Below, one piece after another: positions 26,801 to 34,377 of a stretch of 64,000 nt of DNA (within the stretch, counting starts at the first letter, position 1; each line of letters starts with the position of its first letter). The stretch is from Psococerastis gibbosa. Taxonomy: Eukaryota; Arthropoda; Insecta; Psocodea; Psocidae. The stretch lies in the NCBI GenBank assembly GCA_963971405.1, contig OZ020489.1, positions 32,087,047-32,151,046 of the forward strand. The letters are read 5' to 3'. Below the pieces are notes generated by a model. The model worked only from the letters and a program-made list of their open reading frames with translations, did not search any database and was not told the origin of the DNA. The translations under genes and the position numbers were made by a program.

Positions 26801-28973
26801 GGAAAAAGGTGGAAGAAGAAAAAAGGCAAAGAGAACACTTGCTCCAGCTAAATCAAATTCTGGCTCAGCAGGTTATGGAAAAGAGCAAACTGGTTGCAGG
26901 TAATGTAAAAATGAATAATGCTTTTATTATTTAAGTCATCTATGGGCTCCTAAAAATGGCTAGCCTCACTCCAGTTACCACATCAGTGACATTAAAGTGT
27001 TCCCCTGGCCTTACTGTATATTGGTCTGACTAATAATTTCATATCGACTAGCGTCCTACATATGACTATGCGTATGTGGGATAGAGCTTAATGCATGTTA
27101 GTTATTTCGTTGTAAATAGTGATTCAACCAGTCGGTTCACCAATAGGTTGATATTGATTTGATGATTAGTGCCTGCAAGAGGTGTTTTAATAAATAAATA
27201 AAAAGCACAGTGGCTCGACAACCCAAGAGGGTATCTATTGATAAAGGATCCTCTCTCTCGATCACTGCTCTATTTTGGATGTTGTGGTCAGCAACACGCT
27301 CGGCAGCCAGGGAAGGTAAGGTACCTATTCGGGTTAGGCTGAATTCTATTCATGTCGAACCTCGGCCTTCCGTTTCACTGTCCAGTTTTCTGCCAACTTA
27401 ACTATTTCTGACAATCATCATTTTAGCAGCCTTTTCTAATTTCTAGCTATTAATTTTATCATTTTTTTACTGACCTGTATTTAGGGAGAGAGAGAGATGA
27501 AATGGGTTAACTAAATGCAATGTGCTTAATATCCAATTGTGCTTTAAGGGGGTGAATTATTATTAACAACCTCGATTGAGAAAGAGACGCCTTCCAAAGA
27601 CAAGCTGAAATTAGCGATTTATAATACTTGCATGATCCCCCACATTTTTGCATGTGCTTGCCTTTTGTTTGTCTATTAATGATGTTTTTACATTATTTTT
27701 TGTTGTGTTTGTTTTTAATTTAGTGTTGTGTGACTTTTCGTCTTTAGGTTCAGTTCCTGCAAGCTCCCGCCAGGAGTAGATCTTTTGTTTCCTACTGGGT
27801 TGCTTAAAACAGGTTTGTCCACATTTTATTTTGCTGCTATATTTACTGCAATCGGGGTTTCGTTTAATTTTATATACAAATGCACATATAATTTATTTGG
27901 GAATTTACTTACTTAGTTTTAAACCTGCTTACTGTATAGTTGTTATTTCTGGTTAGTCAAATCTAATCTGGGATTGATAGTAATAATAGACAGATTTCGG
28001 TTATTATTAGTTTCACCCAAGATCCTTCCTAGGCTGGTTCAATAATGTTGTACTATTAGATAGACTATCCAATATGGTAAAGAAATAGACTTCTCTTCAG
28101 AACTATCTGCCTAAGAGACTCGTTGCCATACTTGGTTAAGTCCAGCTAACAACTGTTACAATGTCAATGGTGAGCATGTCTGAGCTTGTCCATTGGCACT
28201 TGTAGTCTGTGTTGATTGACATCGAGGAATGAACCAGGTTGCCAACGGCTAAAAATCCATTTGAGAAAAATATCAATGATGGGATCGCTGGCAGGGCAAT
28301 GTTCAAAGTTGGCCTACGTCCTGTTAATAATCACAATAATACACAACCAGTTTCGGCTCACGCCATCATCAAGTGCAAGAAGACAGTAAAAACAATGCAA
28401 GCTAAAACTTAAACACATCGTCAATATACACACAGCATAGCATACAGTAAACAATAATTAAACAATTACAATTATAAATGGTAGCCCCAACAAGGGAGAA
28501 CTATTTAAAAAGGTTATGTCATTACGTAACGTTTTGTTTTAACAATAGCTTCCTTGACCTCAATAGTTTCTAAATTATCAAGAAGTTTCCCCTTGTTGGC
28601 TACATTTAAAATCTCTACAGTCTAGTTGATACACTCCTGATTTCCTCCCTTTCTCCAATTTAGGCTTACAATTAATAAGTTGCTTGCTTACCCAACGAGT
28701 CCACAGAATAAAACGACACATTCTTGTCAACCCTATCTCTAATCCATGTACAAAAAAATAATTTTTTCACAATGAGTGACAGCAAGTCTTACAAAATTAC
28801 TAAGGAGACTATTATGTATTTCTAATAATATTGTTTATTTTCTTTATTTTTTTTCAGTGAAAGCCCTCGCGCAACTACCGTTAGATCCATTTCAAAACCA
28901 CTTCGACGAAGATGATCTCTCTCCTATTCAACCACTTCCTCTGTACCAGCAAAGAGAAAACTTCTACTCGTAA
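5487..28973 (+). CDS. PLEKHA5/6/7-like protein (kramer-type), C-terminal 1044 residues over 15 exons
   Basis: Exons: 5487-5834, 9186-9457, 10388-10552, 12020-12211, 13341-13463, 15953-16183, 17120-17341, 18283-18547, 19184-19282, 21207-21400, 21711-21890, 24259-24558, 25661-25952, 26765-26899, 28858-28973. All have AG/GT borders and matching phases; the sum is 1044 residues plus stop, after one base carried from an upstream exon. Seen: a repeated Gly/Arg/Tyr-rich linker, then coiled coils (THEELVLLLIQLRRQ; EKLEFNQKVQEQRLLAEERR; the segments of exons 6-7), a Pro/Ser linker, a second basic block (VPKEKRRHHTVS), the motif PERYIPENEP and a final coiled coil. Known of the family: PLEKHA5/6/7 proteins carry WW and PH domains N-terminally and act at membranes, junctions and microtubules. 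Those domains are not in this window. The family call rests on my recognition of the coiled-coil region; the exact ortholog is unresolved. Confidence 0.8.
5549..5760 (+). repeat. internal duplication in PLEKHA-like exon 1
   Basis: Two copies of a unit of about 32 codons (GTLRPxDTQ, ILRQxEYE, RGQYY) lie back to back. Confidence 0.75.
6768..6950 (+). mobile_element. possible tRNA-derived SINE, single copy
   Basis: gtgcagtgatcagcatgtca and aggtcgaatccctttt resemble A and B boxes. No second copy in the window; no tRNA fold can be drawn. Confidence 0.35.
7509..7767. mobile_element. hAT-like non-autonomous element
   Basis: Termini CAGGCGCGGATCTAG and CCAGATCCGCGCCTG, flanked by the 8-bp duplication CTGGTCAT (7501-7508, 7768-7775). 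It contains a G run near the right end. Confidence 0.8.
8434..8825 (+). mobile_element. element with CAGTGGCGTAGCCAG end, copy 1
   Basis: It begins CAGTGGCGTAGCCAGGGGGG. The interior (gggggagacccccgag and gccaaatgaaacacc) recurs at 61600-62069. The right terminus has been lost or replaced. Confidence 0.6.
9186..9457 (+). CDS. PLEKHA-like exon 2: His/Pro/Ser linker
   Basis: The acceptor CTTTTGCAG and donor GTAAGC give phase 1 in and phase 0 out, matching both neighbours. The encoded segment begins GRELNGFQDH and is rich in Pro, Ser and His (AHAPSSTTANGG, LAKSSSSSRVPYG). No domain is recognised; it is probably disordered. Confidence 0.75.
9660..9812 (+). mobile_element. SINE-A copy
   Basis: Starts cttcgatggcatagtggtag (A-box-like), then acctgtcgtaactcaacaca. 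Further copies at 11741, 25094 and 31310. Confidence 0.7.
9860..10240 (+). pseudogene. LINE C-terminal fragment, other family
   Basis: EMRLLRWAAGVTLADSRRND, then QIRGELKTADI, fits the C-terminal segment of another LINE reverse transcriptase. Frameshifts follow. It lies 150 nt upstream of PLEKHA-like exon 3 in the same orientation and must be spliced out. Confidence 0.7.
10388..10552 (+). CDS. PLEKHA-like exon 3: start of coiled coil
   Basis: It encodes EPQQQPNGPW followed by the helix ELLGRTHEELVLLLIQLRRQ, the segment I regard as most typical of the PLEKHA5/6/7 coiled-coil region. The acceptor (TTTTGTAAG) is weak, so the first few codons are less certain. The donor GTTCGA is non-optimal but keeps phase 0 with exon 4. 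Confidence 0.75.
10614..10755. mobile_element. short palindromic MITE
   Basis: Arms with ttgacgtggtagcatac and tattgacgtggcaac pair, and TTA flanks both sides. It lies just 60 nt after PLEKHA-like exon 3. Confidence 0.7.
10819..11213. mobile_element. composite PIF/Harbinger-like MITE, copy B
   Basis: Nearly identical to 2098-2488, with the same nested inner element. Left flank TAA, right flank TGA (one change). Confidence 0.8.
11741..11892 (+). mobile_element. SINE-A copy
   Basis: Close match to 9660-9812; lies upstream of PLEKHA-like exon 4. Confidence 0.7.
12020..12211 (+). CDS. PLEKHA-like exon 4: coiled coil
   Basis: Acceptor TATTTTCAG, donor GTGAGT, phase 0 on both sides. It encodes a charged helix starting ARLAELETPKRLEHLQKLEE and ending in the non-helical GSLYRGNNSPNTSTYG. 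Confidence 0.8.
12255..12424 (+). pseudogene. short LINE C-terminal fragment
   Basis: A broken frame reads GIRNDVMKRRV and then RRRLRERRLQRFGHIRRMH, the usual end of a LINE reverse transcriptase, abutting the antisense fragment at 12425. Confidence 0.5.
12425..12905 (-). pseudogene. LINE 3'-end fragment
   Basis: FQMWCYRRMLRIPWQAHVTN and KRRAHWIGHLLRHENFV match the 37.7-kb fragment closely. Frameshifted and truncated; it lies in an intron of the PLEKHA-like gene in antisense orientation. Confidence 0.75.
13075..13310 (-). mobile_element. SINE-D-like repeat copy
   Basis: Same words in reverse orientation, ending about 30 nt upstream of PLEKHA-like exon 5. Confidence 0.65.
13341..13463 (+). 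CDS. PLEKHA-like exon 5: coiled coil
   Basis: Acceptor TTTTCTAG, donor GTCAGC, phase 0. It encodes VDGGGLVREKLEFNQKVQEQ and then a Glu/Arg-rich helix ending SPDQNQLQ. Confidence 0.8.
13543..13891. mobile_element. hAT-like non-autonomous element (CAGAGGTTCTCAAA ends)
   Basis: Termini CAGAGGTTCTCAAAATG and CACTTTGAGAACCCCTG, flanked by ATCTAGGC (13535-13542, 13892-13899). The ends match the widespread CAGnGGTTCTCAA type of hAT elements. It sits 80 nt after PLEKHA-like exon 5. Confidence 0.88.
14066..14181. mobile_element. short palindromic MITE
   Basis: Starts ggcgcttattccacctatg and ends with its approximate complement; flanked by TAA (14063-14065, 14182-14184). Shares the core atgtctgctaccacgtcaat. 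Confidence 0.7.
14477..14600. mobile_element. MITE, other family
   Basis: Ends gggtggttcccacgatcg and approximate complement ggtctttggacccgccc; flanked by TAA on both sides. Confidence 0.6.
15201..15546. mobile_element. PIF/Harbinger-like MITE (GGCGGCTATTCCAC ends)
   Basis: Inverted arms of over 40 nt (ggcggctattccacttgtca and approximate complement), TAA on both flanks. Confidence 0.75.
15664..15925. mobile_element. PIF/Harbinger-like MITE next to exon 6 acceptor
   Basis: Ends ggcggcaattccaccggcg and cgccggtgcaattgccgcc; TAA on both flanks. The right TAA (15926-15928) is 24 nt from the exon start. Confidence 0.8.
15953..16183 (+). CDS. PLEKHA-like exon 6: coiled coil
   Basis: Acceptor TTCCAACAG, donor GTTTGT, phase 0. 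It encodes EKVQQLYKLDRLLQEESGTL and a continuous heptad-like helix through LRHKLQ to ELSRVRQLLAHNSK. A MITE and its TAA flank end 24 nt upstream of the exon; another begins 126 nt downstream. Confidence 0.85.
16309..16485. mobile_element. PIF/Harbinger-like MITE
   Basis: Ends ggcggctattccactggtcg and approximate complement; flanks TAA and TTA. Shares the word aacttaatttataatagata with the 15.8-kb and 22.5-kb copies. Confidence 0.7.
17120..17341 (+). CDS. PLEKHA-like exon 7: coiled coil
   Basis: Acceptor TTGTTGCAG, donor GTAACT, phase 0. It encodes a helix (KLEETVAENARLEQELVILR), a short Ser/Thr break and a second helix (ALETELRRVQTLVGDLQRQR). Confidence 0.85.
17625..17990. mobile_element. 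degraded MITE fragment
   Basis: It contains the inner-element centre (aaaattgatcaataatcata, gtaaaatcacg) in reverse orientation and a TIR-like end near 17985 (ttgacatgtggaataatagc). Confidence 0.45.
18070..18200 (+). mobile_element. SINE-C copy, partial
   Basis: Contains agtccattatcggttgtagc and gttgacattgagaacg. Confidence 0.5.
18283..18547 (+). CDS. PLEKHA-like exon 8: end of coiled coil and Pro-rich linker
   Basis: Acceptor TTTAAAG, donor GTAGAC, phase 0 in and phase 1 out. It starts VRQLTEKNDTLVLQIRPGPT and passes into a Pro/Ser linker (SPTSSPQHIPSPPKPNEGS). It is clearly richer in G+C than the flanking introns. Confidence 0.8.
18727..18866. mobile_element. palindromic MITE
   Basis: Near-perfect arms: ggcgcaaattccattgacct pairs with aggtcaatgtaatttgcgcc; core gacgtggtagcagacatcat. 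TTT flanks both sides. Confidence 0.75.
19184..19282 (+). CDS. PLEKHA-like exon 9: small acidic exon
   Basis: This 99-nt exon has acceptor TTTTACGCAG and donor GTATAT. It enters and leaves in phase 1, matching exons 8 and 10. Product: DVTSPTQSVTESEMVALTPV, then ELSEADEKMKRYYG. Confidence 0.75.
20170..20510 (-). pseudogene. LINE C-terminal fragment
   Basis: CREAFVQLKIPTLYSSYAHK followed by HNHNTRFLKNRNVQVPYNRI is the end of a Jockey/CR1-like reverse transcriptase. No RT core remains. Confidence 0.65.
20601..20907. mobile_element. 307-bp near-perfect hairpin
   Basis: Left arm gctggccattcacgagggct pairs with agccctcgtgaatggccagc; pairing continues almost to the centre near 20754. No clear target duplication. 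Confidence 0.8.
21207..21400 (+). CDS. PLEKHA-like exon 10: basic helix and acidic patch
   Basis: Acceptor GTTTTTAG, donor GTTTGT, phase 1 to 0. It encodes GIIPREKQEIKTVRIVKRES, an Arg-rich stretch (ERRQRDRDRSGN) and the acidic DEIEEEEYMESPDVQQ. Confidence 0.8.
21480..21640 (-). mobile_element. SINE-B copy
   Basis: Reverse orientation, between PLEKHA-like exons 10 and 11, ending 70 nt before exon 11. Confidence 0.7.
21711..21890 (+). CDS. PLEKHA-like exon 11
   Basis: Acceptor CTTGTTTAG, donor GTAAGT, phase 0. Product ALDPYAHLHPTNPFLPQNLA, then a Ser/Arg-rich segment with KAPLPPVRQEQ and ending TLAKRNRVR. The Pro motif could be an SH3 ligand, but this is only inferred. Confidence 0.8.
22488..22970. 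mobile_element. PIF/Harbinger-like MITE interrupted by a SINE
   Basis: Ends ggcggctattccacttgtca and its complement; TAA on both flanks. A SINE-D copy (22602-22891) splits it. Confidence 0.8.
22602..22891 (+). mobile_element. SINE-D-like copy inserted in a MITE
   Basis: ggccgccataccaagttgat to a (TAA)n tail; flanked by the repeat ataataatctccttaa (22586-22601, 22892-22907). Confidence 0.75.
23215..23592. mobile_element. composite MITE, copy C with different termini
   Basis: Its interior matches copies A and B, but its outer ends are GGCACCCATTCCATTGACC type, flanked by TTA (23212-23214, 23593-23595). Confidence 0.75.
23644..24043. mobile_element. hAT-like non-autonomous element
   Basis: Termini CAGGGGCGTAAAGTT and AACTTCACGCCTCTG with flanking duplication GCACACTC (23636-23643, 24044-24051). 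It holds a C run near the left end and lies in a PLEKHA-like intron. Confidence 0.82.
24259..24558 (+). CDS. PLEKHA-like exon 12
   Basis: This exon has no in-frame start codon near its beginning, so a simple ORF search misses it. Acceptor CATTATAG, donor GTAAGT, phase 0 both sides, open for 100 codons. It starts FENPSADWSASESGGNSPHT, then has SAHEQLFGSA, a Glu-rich stretch and the basic block VPKEKRRHHTVSN before NIRLVIDTDRM. Confidence 0.8.
25094..25263 (+). mobile_element. SINE-A copy, diverged
   Basis: Shares tacttgtgcgagtctacaca and cctgtcgtaactcaacacaa with the other copies. Confidence 0.6.
25443..25633 (-). mobile_element. SINE-B copy next to exon 13 acceptor
   Basis: Full-length, reverse orientation; its 5' end (ctacatgtcccta on the + strand) lies about 28 nt upstream of exon 13. 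Confidence 0.75.
25661..25952 (+). CDS. PLEKHA-like exon 13
   Basis: Acceptor GGTTAATTAG, donor GTTGGT, phase 0 to 1. It encodes VGSRARDDLDMERALRPRIN, then LGTPNKIVIPERYIPENEP and EEQLHRLRKAESIRKML. The RYIPExEP followed by EEQLxRLRKAE block resembles the C-terminal conserved region of PLEKHA5/6/7. A SINE ends about 28 nt upstream of the acceptor. Confidence 0.85.
26060..26290 (+). mobile_element. SINE-C copy
   Basis: tcgtatctgtactttgttaa, then cagcttgtccattatcgctt and gtggggtgacatcgagaacg. Other copies: 18070-18200, 28120-28300, 38890-39090, 59390-59600. Confidence 0.65.
26765..26899 (+). CDS. PLEKHA-like exon 14: C-terminal coiled coil
   Basis: Acceptor TTGTTTTAG, donor GTAATG, phase 1 both sides. 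It encodes ETQEEEKKTATLRKKVEEEK followed by QREHLLQLNQILAQQVMEKS and KLVAG, a continuous helix. It is too short and interrupted for ORF-length filters, but the phase match and helix pattern are convincing. Confidence 0.8.
28120..28300 (+). mobile_element. SINE-C copy, diverged
   Basis: Contains catacttggttaagtccagc and gttgattgacatcgagg. Confidence 0.5.
28858..28973 (+). CDS. PLEKHA-like exon 15 with stop codon
   Basis: A long pyrimidine tract and CAG precede 28858. The carried G plus TG makes a Val codon. The exon encodes VKALAQLPLDPFQNHFDEDD and LSPIQPLPLYQQRENFYS, then TAA at 28971-28973. Confidence 0.8.
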
Positions 28974-29521
28974 TTCAACTCTTCAACAACGAGCAAAGAA
29001 ACTTGGCACAATTTGCATCATCACTTCTTTTTGTTCTTCCTACAACGTGAAAATATGATATCGTACCCATTTATATTAGTCTATGCAAAGAGGGTAGTAG
29101 CTATCACTTCTCAGGCTTTTCTTATACCTTTAAATTCTATTTATCTTATTTGTCTGTTACGTAATCGAGTATTATAATGTGTCAAAGATTGTAGGCCAAG
29201 AGATGTTACTATGGCTGCTACTATCATGCAACATGGATGACCATTGACATTAGACACCCCTGGATCGCCCCAAAATATGTTGATTTAAATTTATTACTTA
29301 ATTTGGTCCTGTCAATTTGTAGAGGACTATTTAATACGCCACTGTGTATTTCATTTTTGTTGATATAATTTTTCCATGAACTTGATAAGTCGATAAGTTC
29401 CATAGTATCCATTTCACGGAAAAACCTCTTATCCTAAACTAAAAATAGTTGGCCTACTATGTACTAAATAGTCCCCTACCAATGGATGAAACCAAATTTG
29501 TATAATTTAAGTGTTAAATCA

Positions 29522-29527
29522 AATAAA
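29522..29527 (+). promoter_or_regulatory. candidate polyadenylation signal for the PLEKHA-like gene
   Basis: This is the first AATAAA I found downstream of the stop codon, 549 nt after it. The next kilobase is AT-rich with other possible sites, so this is only a candidate. Confidence 0.3.
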
Positions 29528-30709
29528 AAAATGCAAACCAACCTATTTTGAGGTGGCCCAGAGATGGCCAATGTAGCGGCCAGCTTCCCCTTAACTGAGG
29601 GTACTACGCCGTTTCGTATTAACTTATTCCTGGTGGTTAAAAATGTAAACAAAACCATTTTTAATGACACTTTCCATTCTAAAATTATCTTGTTTACATT
29701 TTTAATCCCAGGTTAAGATTAAAAATAAGCGCCATAGTAGGCCCGCGGATGTGTCGCCGTCATATCGTAGATGTTTTAAAAGTTCAGGGGCTTTTAGGAA
29801 TTCCGTTTTTAATACTCAGTAATTCTCTAATCCAGAATCATATTTGCATTTGTATCTTGTGCCAGGTAGCACAAATTGTATTCGATCAATTGGTCTTCCA
29901 ATTTATTTAGAAAAATAATGATAATTAATTATTGGAGACACCAAATTAATTATGAACATGTTTAGATCAAAGCATAGTTGTAGATATTAGCTGTATATTT
30001 TATTGGGGTGTCAGCATGAGTTCAGTGGGCAAGGTTATCGACTGTCTATTTCTTGGGTGCAGTCACAAATATATTTTAATTTAAGGCTACCCATATAACA
30101 ACTACCATCATATAATTAACTAAGGCTATTGTATAGCTGTGACCTAAATACGTATTATCCAAGAAGCCTTCTCAAGACTGACTCACTGTTGCCAATTCCT
30201 TTGGGAACTGCGCCCTAGAAATGTTACTATACTCGACACTTCAAATAGTATTTGTTGTTTAATGTGCCAAATGTGTAATATGTGTAGTTCTGCTAAGCGA
30301 TTCAGGGTTCATGTAATATTAGTATCATTATGATGAATGTATGATTTGAATTGTAGTGAGTTAGGTTTAGATACCTGCAGACTGTTTCAATATGTAAGTT
30401 GAGGCCATTTTGTTTCTTTGGAATCTTAGATAACCATTCTCTGGTACATCATTGCCCCAAAGATAATAAGTATATTATTCATAATTGCAATAGCCTGTAG
30501 TGACTAAAGTGTTACCTGAACAGTTCTTGTGACGCGTAATTATGAAAGATCACATTTTATTCTCTTATTTGGACCTATCGTACAATTATTACCATTTTTT
30601 TTTTTTTTTTTTTTTTAACAATTATGCACAGGACGTTGGATTGCCCTATGAAAACTATTTTGTAAAAAGTTGTATGCTTATGTACTGACGAATATGAAGT
30701 TCACTGACT

Positions 30710-31035
30710 TCGATGGCGTATGGGAGAAATGCTATGCTTCGCTGTATGCTATCAAAATTACAACTGAGTTGCCTATTAGCAAAAGCAATCCTGTCCACCC
30801 AGGTCGATTTTTCAGAAACCGCAAAAAACTGCTGTGCAGCAACACCATGAGGTTTAACATTACAGTTTTTAAAGCTAATTTTAACAGTATTAGAATTGCT
30901 TTTGCGTCTCAATATCTGATTCATCGGATAGAGTATTGAAAAATAAAAAAAATGGAGAGGATTGCTTTTGCTAATAGGCAACTCAACTTATCCTTGTATT
31001 TCCTATCGTACGCCAATATCAAATGCATTTTAATA
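30710..31035. mobile_element. inverted-repeat MITE
   Basis: gttgcctattagcaaaagca at about 30768 pairs with tgcttttgctaataggcaac at about 30964, and the pairing extends outward to ggcgtatgg/cgtacgcc. ORFs here on both strands are products of the palindrome. Confidence 0.65.
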
Positions 31036-31201
31036 TCTGATACCTACTATTTTCGTCGACTTGGACCCTTTCCGACTAACGGACCTTATCCAGCTACTAA
31101 GTATACGGGGAGGCTGTCACAAAAGCTTATAGTGAGATAAGCTCCCCTTAAACTTGGTGGCTGGTTAAGTTTCGATGATCGGAGATGGCCTTATGAGTGT
31201 A

Positions 31202-31670
31202 CAGCCCGCAGGAAATTGGCAGCCCGAGATTTAATACTTTTTATTTAATAACTAAGCAAGTTATTAAAGATTGTGGCTCATTTAAGCTGTAGAAGACGAT
31301 TGATTTTTTTTAATTTTAATTTTTAATGAATGTATCCGATTGACCTCTTCAGTCGCCTCTGTAGGTTAGTACCATATACAGTACATATTATACATATATA
31401 TATTATAGTATTCTGTGGTTAGTACTCGTGTTGAGTTACGACACGTCTCCGATCGCATGGTGTGTAAAGACTCGCACAAGTGCAAGCACGTTACCACCTG
31501 GCCATCGAAGTCGATATAAGAAGGTATTTTTAATTTTCGAAATTATAGTTTAAATAGTATCTATTTTACGTGAAAAGTTATTGTTTATAAATTATTATCA
31601 TGTTTATGCTTAGTTAATTAAATAAATAAAAAAATTACTAAATTTCGGGCTGCCTATTTCCTACTGGATG
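31202..31670. mobile_element. Tc1/mariner-type MITE, second copy, with nested SINE
   Basis: Same family as 37241-37608, flanked by TA. A SINE-A copy in reverse orientation occupies about 31310-31517. Confidence 0.75.
31310..31517 (-). mobile_element. SINE-A copy nested in a MITE
   Basis: Reverse orientation. It carries a 45-bp AT-rich insert bounded by the 9-bp repeat ggttagtac (31364-31372, 31418-31426). Confidence 0.65.
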
Positions 31671-32770
31671 TACACTCTAAAGATTTAAATCATTCCATTG
31701 TTGGACTACTTCCTTCACGAATTTGATCAATTATTGTTACTGATAGCTGTATTAACGATTAAAATACCGAGTTTACTCGTTATCTCTAATTTTTGTGTTC
31801 TTATTATATTATGCAGTACTGAATACCTTTATTAGGCTACCTGTAGTTGTAGCACCAGCATAAAAAGTGAAAGAAAAATTTGTTGAAATGCAGAGGAACC
31901 GTTTTTCTATCACAAGAGACCTCAATGATTGCTCTACGATCAATATTTCCCTTGAAATTTGAGTTGAAAGATTTAACAGCTGTAGTTTGCCACGTGGTAC
32001 AGACTGCATCAGCAGCGCAAAGATTAAGTTGCCAAGTTGGGAACGACTGGCCGGTAAGTAGGTATATTAGTATGTATTGCCATAGTGGCGCGTTCCAAAT
32101 AGTACATTGGTACCAGGACATGCAAACCGTTAACTGGCAACCACTGGGTTTCCCAGTATAATACGACCGCTTACTGTAGTAATCACGAGCTGCAAGTGTA
32201 TGGCACAAACCCTTTGTCAGGGACGCCAGTCTACCATAAAAAATGCCATGTTAGTCTAATTCATAAACATTGGCGCAATATCAACAGTAGTAGGCAGGTT
32301 CTTTCTTCTCACAAAGCCAAACAAACTAATAATGTGTTTCTAGTTAAATGCATCTTTGGCATCCTTGTACATTGTAATAAAGTTGGTAAAAAATTTCCGC
32401 CCGTGTTTAGCATACGTAACTATTATCAATGAACATGAATAAAATGCTTTGGTTATTTACCCTCACGTTGCGCAGACGGTAATTAATCCTTCAGAGTACT
32501 CGGTTCTTTTAGGTCCATTTTCACAGGAAATATCAATTAAATTAGCAGAAATGCTCCTCTACATTTCAATGCATGACATGTGGCCTTCACTAACACCAAT
32601 TGGCAAGTTCTTGAACTCCTTCCTCGGGACTACCACACCAATAGTATTTTGTACAAATCATATTCAGTAATTGAGGCCAATGTGTTATAAAGTGCATTTC
32701 AAAATATTCTTCTTTTCCTGATACTTTTCACAACTACGATTGATATTTCATTTTTATACCTACAACACAA

Positions 32771-32966
32771 CCACATTGAAGTTCGTCCACCCATGATTTT
32801 TACGCCAAGTCCAATTTTGGATTTATTTTTTATCTAAACTACTGGAGCTATTGAAATAATGATAACTAAAATGTAATTATTCATTCATCAAATCATTTAA
32901 AACGAGACGCAGAAGAAAGTTACAGACAAAATCGTGGACTCCTGCACCCACATTGAAGTTCGTCCA
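32771..32966. repeat. direct repeat near the end of the Tc1-like remnant
   Basis: The 19-bp word ccacattgaagttcgtcca occurs at 32771-32789 and again at 32948-32966. Paired direct copies within an element end are typical of IR/DR-type Tc1 elements. I could not find the matching inverted copies at the other end. Confidence 0.6.
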
Positions 32967-33021
32967 ATTCATTAGGAGGTGCTACCAATATTTTGTGACA
33001 TGTCCCCGGGCTTTAATAACA

Positions 33022-33990
33022 TCATTTATTCTGCTGGGCATCGTAGACTTCTTTAATGACCCTCTTAAACTCTTCTTCCGTGCCCGGCCTTTTCCTCTGT
33101 ACCCTCTTCTTCATTGCACCACAAACATTTTCAAAAGGTGATACATTAGGACTGCTTGGTGTCCAAGTTAAAACGGGAATGCCTTCCTCACAGAACCATG
33201 CCCTAGTTGCCTTGGTAGTGTGACATGTCGCACCGTCCTGTTGAAATATGTAGCCACCATTTGGGTCAAAGGGCGCGAAGATGGAATTAGGTGCTTTTTC
33301 AAGATGCAACTGTACTTTGGGCTATTCACAGGCCCATCAACAACATGTAGAGGTCCAACCCCGGCTACACTCATGCACCTCCACAACATGACGTTGGTAG
33401 GAAACTTATCCATTTGCTTCTCACACTCTTGCGAATACGCTTGCTTCATCCTTTTTTCTGGCGACTTTCCCTCTTTGCTCGCCAATCCGAATCTCAAATC
33501 GGGACTCATTAGAACATTCCACATTATTCCATCTCTGTTCAGTCCATTTATTGCGAGTTTTGGCCGATCGAATGCGCTATGCAACCTGCACCTGCGATAG
33601 CGCTGGTTTTTTCTTCGCAGAGTAAACGCTGTAACTCATTTGTTTCAATGCTCTGGTGCATAATTTCTCACATGGAGGTTTCCCTGCAGCTTTGCTCCTT
33701 CTAGTGTAGATATTTCTTTAGTTGTCTTCCTTCTATCATTTGAAATTAAACGTCTTAAAGCGGTTAAGTCACGATCAGCGATTTTCTTCTGAGCGCCTGA
33801 ACCTTTCTTTGGCAAGGGGGGTGCACTTGTTTTGAAACGGTTTATTACTGACTGGATTGTAAATCCCTATCAAATTATGCATGGTGGCCACGCTGTTTTT
33901 TTCTAATATCTGTGAAACTGCTAAAGTTATAGAGGTCGTAAGATTACATAAAATTACCAACTTTGTCCTAGCCTTACATTTATGTCTAAA
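33022..33990 (-). pseudogene. Tc1/mariner-like transposase remnant (DD34E)
   Basis: Minus-strand fragments in different frames read in order. First comes an N-terminal DNA-binding piece (PKKGSGAQKKIADRDLTALR), then VLMSPDLRFGLASKEGKSPE with KFPTNVMLWRCMSVAGVGPL. Last is YIFQQDGATCHTTKATRAWF with SPNVSPFENVCGAMKKRVQR. The second D and the final E are separated by 34 residues, as in Tc1. The first catalytic motif appears degraded (MSPDLRF instead of SDE). Several frameshifts and stops make it inactive. Confidence 0.85.
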
Positions 33991-34377
33991 ATTAATAATA
34001 CATATATACATATCTTTGAAGCATCATTATTAGATAGTAGCATTGTGCAAGATCTTCAGTTCTGGCAACTTAGAAGTTGAACCACTCAAATTTCAGCAAT
34101 ATTGAATCAGAACATTTTGGTTGATAGCTTCAATAAAATTGTATGCTGAACGACTCTGCGTCCTCCGAGCTGGTCAAGACTTAAATTAAAATGACCCGTC
34201 CTAAATCTGCTAATATTCAGTTCAATGCTGCTATCTACGTCATACTTTGCTGTGAAACATTTAAATTCGATTTGCATCGCTTGATTACAGACATTTACTC
34301 CTTACTTACTAAATATGCAGAAGACAAATGCGATTAGTCTTTTGTTCAAATGGTGTAACCAAGCTTCGACGGTGCTG

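Larger units (their letters stand above)
28974..34377. other. convergent intergenic region between the two genes
   Basis: It holds the 3' UTR of the PLEKHA-like gene (AT-rich, end unknown), an inverted-repeat MITE (30710-31035), a Tc1-type MITE with a nested SINE (31202-31670) and a dead Tc1-like transposase (33022-33990). 31673-32760 shows no recognisable gene. Confidence 0.6.

Noticed and set aside
30655-31140. overlapping ORFs on both strands
   Set aside because: They arise from the palindromic MITE.
33220-33600. + strand ORF of 126 residues
   Set aside because: It is antisense to the Tc1-like transposase remnant.
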